Shown: positions 6,486 through 6,772 of the stretch, piece by piece | Numbering within the stretch: position 1 is the first letter of the stretch | Layout of the letters: each line of letters begins with the position of its first letter | Assembly: GCA_902782885.1 (NCBI GenBank) | Contig: CACZOW010000098.1 | Coordinates: forward strand, 1-6,772 | Source of the DNA: an uncultured Ruminococcus sp. | GTDB taxonomy: Bacteria; Bacillota; Clostridia; UBA1212; UBA1255 | DNA length: 6,772 bases | Reading direction: 5' to 3' | Position numbers and translations under genes: made by a program | The notes under the pieces: generated by a model | What the model was told of the DNA's origin: nothing | The model's input: only the letters and a program-made list of their open reading frames with translations | The model's database searches: none

Positions 6486-6604
6486 CCGCTGCTCTTCTCC
6501 GTTCGCGAATTTGCGGAGCCCGCCTGCCCGTCCGCCTGTCGGCCGGGCGCCTCGTGCTTCCGCGGCTTCGGCAGGGGTCAATGCCCTTCCGGCCGAAGTC
6601 ATAC
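6486..6604 (-). promoter_or_regulatory. Structured 5' leader of the operon
   Basis: About 118 bases separate the predicted transcription start (near 6604) from the first start codon. Three pairings can be read on the minus-strand RNA. First, CUUCGGC (6592-6598) pairs with GCCGAAG (6566-6572), with an inner AGGG/CCCU stem around a 7-base loop. Second, UCGGCCGG (6589-6596) can instead pair with CCGGCCGA (6539-6546), using the same 5' bases. Third, CUCCG (6514-6518) pairs with CGGAG (6497-6501), which contains the Shine-Dalgarno. This layout could allow regulated translation, but the segment is GC-rich and some complementarity is expected by chance. It matches no riboswitch consensus I know. Confidence 0.45.
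6497..6518 (-). promoter_or_regulatory. Hairpin covering the Shine-Dalgarno of the first gene
   Basis: The RNA arms CUCCG and CGGAG form a perfect 5-bp stem around a 12-base loop containing the palindrome UUCGCGAA. The GGAG used to start the membrane protein gene lies in the 3' arm, so the closed stem would hide it. The stem is short, so any effect may be mild. Confidence 0.4.
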
Positions 6605-6610
6605 ACATTA

Positions 6611-6639
6611 ATTATACCACTGATGCGCGCGCGTTGCAA
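6611..6639 (-). promoter_or_regulatory. Sigma-A-type promoter with extended -10
   Basis: On the minus strand the -35 is TTGCAA (6634-6639, four of six consensus bases), followed by 17 bases and a perfect TATAAT (6611-6616). The TG of an extended -10 (TGGTATAAT) is at 6618-6619. Transcription would start near 6604, a G. This is the only clear promoter found in the window and is placed to drive all five genes. Confidence 0.8.
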
Positions 6640-6678
6640 GCTTTGAGCTGGCTCTACTCCCGAAATCGTAATGACAAT

Positions 6679-6694
6679 GCTTGATTGCTTGATT
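6679..6694. repeat. GCTTGATT tandem duplication
   Basis: Two exact 8-base copies of GCTTGATT lie at 6679-6686 and 6687-6694, about 40 bases upstream of the -35 box. They could be half-sites for a regulator or a chance duplication; nothing further supports either. Confidence 0.5.
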
Positions 6695-6756
6695 CAAACA
6701 TTGCGACAGATAACGCCTGTGAAAACAGGTAATATCCTGTCATTTTCATTTTTCAT
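6694..6756 (-). CDS. Possible 20-residue small ORF upstream of the promoter
   Basis: ATG at 6756 opens a 20-codon frame (MKNENDRILPVFTGVICRNV) closed by TGA at 6694-6696. AAGGA lies 8 bases before the start (6765-6769), a well-spaced ribosome binding site. The base composition is more AT-rich than the operon genes. It overlaps the nested inverted repeats at 6705-6741. It could be a leader peptide, a small protein, the remnant of a longer gene, or chance; its own promoter would lie beyond the window. I recognise no homologue. Confidence 0.25.
   Translation of the reverse strand: MKNENDRILPVFTGVICRNV
6705..6741. repeat. Nested inverted repeats upstream of the promoter
   Basis: On the plus strand CCTGT (6716-6720), the loop GAAA and ACAGG (6725-6729) form a perfect inner hairpin. 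GACAG (6705-6709) and CTGTC (6737-6741) form a second, outer pair of arms around it. The CTGT/ACAG core thus appears four times in 37 bases. It may be an operator with paired half-sites or an RNA hairpin. No T-run follows directly on either strand, which argues against an intrinsic terminator. Confidence 0.5.
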
Positions 6757-6772
6757 GCGGATTTTCCTTCAA

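Noticed and set aside
6486..6608. A 41-residue N-terminal extension of the membrane protein, starting at ATG 6608
   Set aside because: The ATG lies between a near-perfect -10 box and the predicted transcription start, has no ribosome binding site, and encodes a hydrophilic Ala/Gly/Arg-rich stretch typical of read-through in GC-rich DNA. The next ATG in frame, at 6602, would be nearly leaderless, while 6485 has GGAG.
6705..6741. Intrinsic terminator of an upstream gene
   Set aside because: The inner stem is only 5 bp and AT-rich sequence separates it from the nearest T-rich patch on the plus strand. On the minus strand no T-run follows.

Overview
The window is one tightly packed minus-strand transcription unit of five genes, reading from right to left. 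The gene set (a SpoIID/LytB-domain protein beside queA-tgt), purine-rich Shine-Dalgarno sites, two apparent TTG start codons and the GC-rich composition point to a member of the Clostridia (Bacillota), probably an uncultured gut-type lineage. The class is inferred from gene content; nothing in the window fixes genus or species.

Layout in the order of transcription. Positions 6617-6772 are AT-richer upstream DNA with nested inverted repeats and a possible 20-codon small ORF. A strong sigma-A-type promoter (TTGCAA, 17 bp, extended TGGTATAAT) lies at 6611-6639. It is followed by a structured leader of about 118 nt, then a polytopic membrane protein of unknown function (start placed at 6485), a membrane-anchored SurA/PrsA-like protein with a degenerate parvulin-like region (start placed at 5548), a 679-residue membrane-anchored SpoIID/LytB-type peptidoglycan hydrolase with a Thr/Pro/Glu repeat stalk (TTG start, 7 nt after the previous stop), queA (TTG start) and tgt. 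Just after the tgt stop, the last minus-strand bases in the window (10 down to 1) read GGACCGGAGG. This looks like the Shine-Dalgarno of a further gene outside the window, probably yajC by analogy with other genomes.

Functionally the unit joins two themes. Tgt exchanges G34 of GUN-anticodon tRNAs for preQ1, and QueA adds the epoxycyclopentanediol ring from S-adenosylmethionine, so the last two genes are consecutive steps of queuosine synthesis. The first three genes are envelope proteins: a membrane protein, a probable secretion chaperone and a cell-wall hydrolase. The spoIID-queA-tgt order is, from memory, common in Clostridia, so most of the window is conserved core. The least explained parts are the structured leader with two alternative pairings, the heptanucleotide array between queA and tgt, and the membrane-protein/foldase pair ahead of spoIID. 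I see no mobile element, CRISPR array, rRNA or tRNA, and no convincing intrinsic terminator. The long plus-strand reading frames are shadows of the minus-strand genes.
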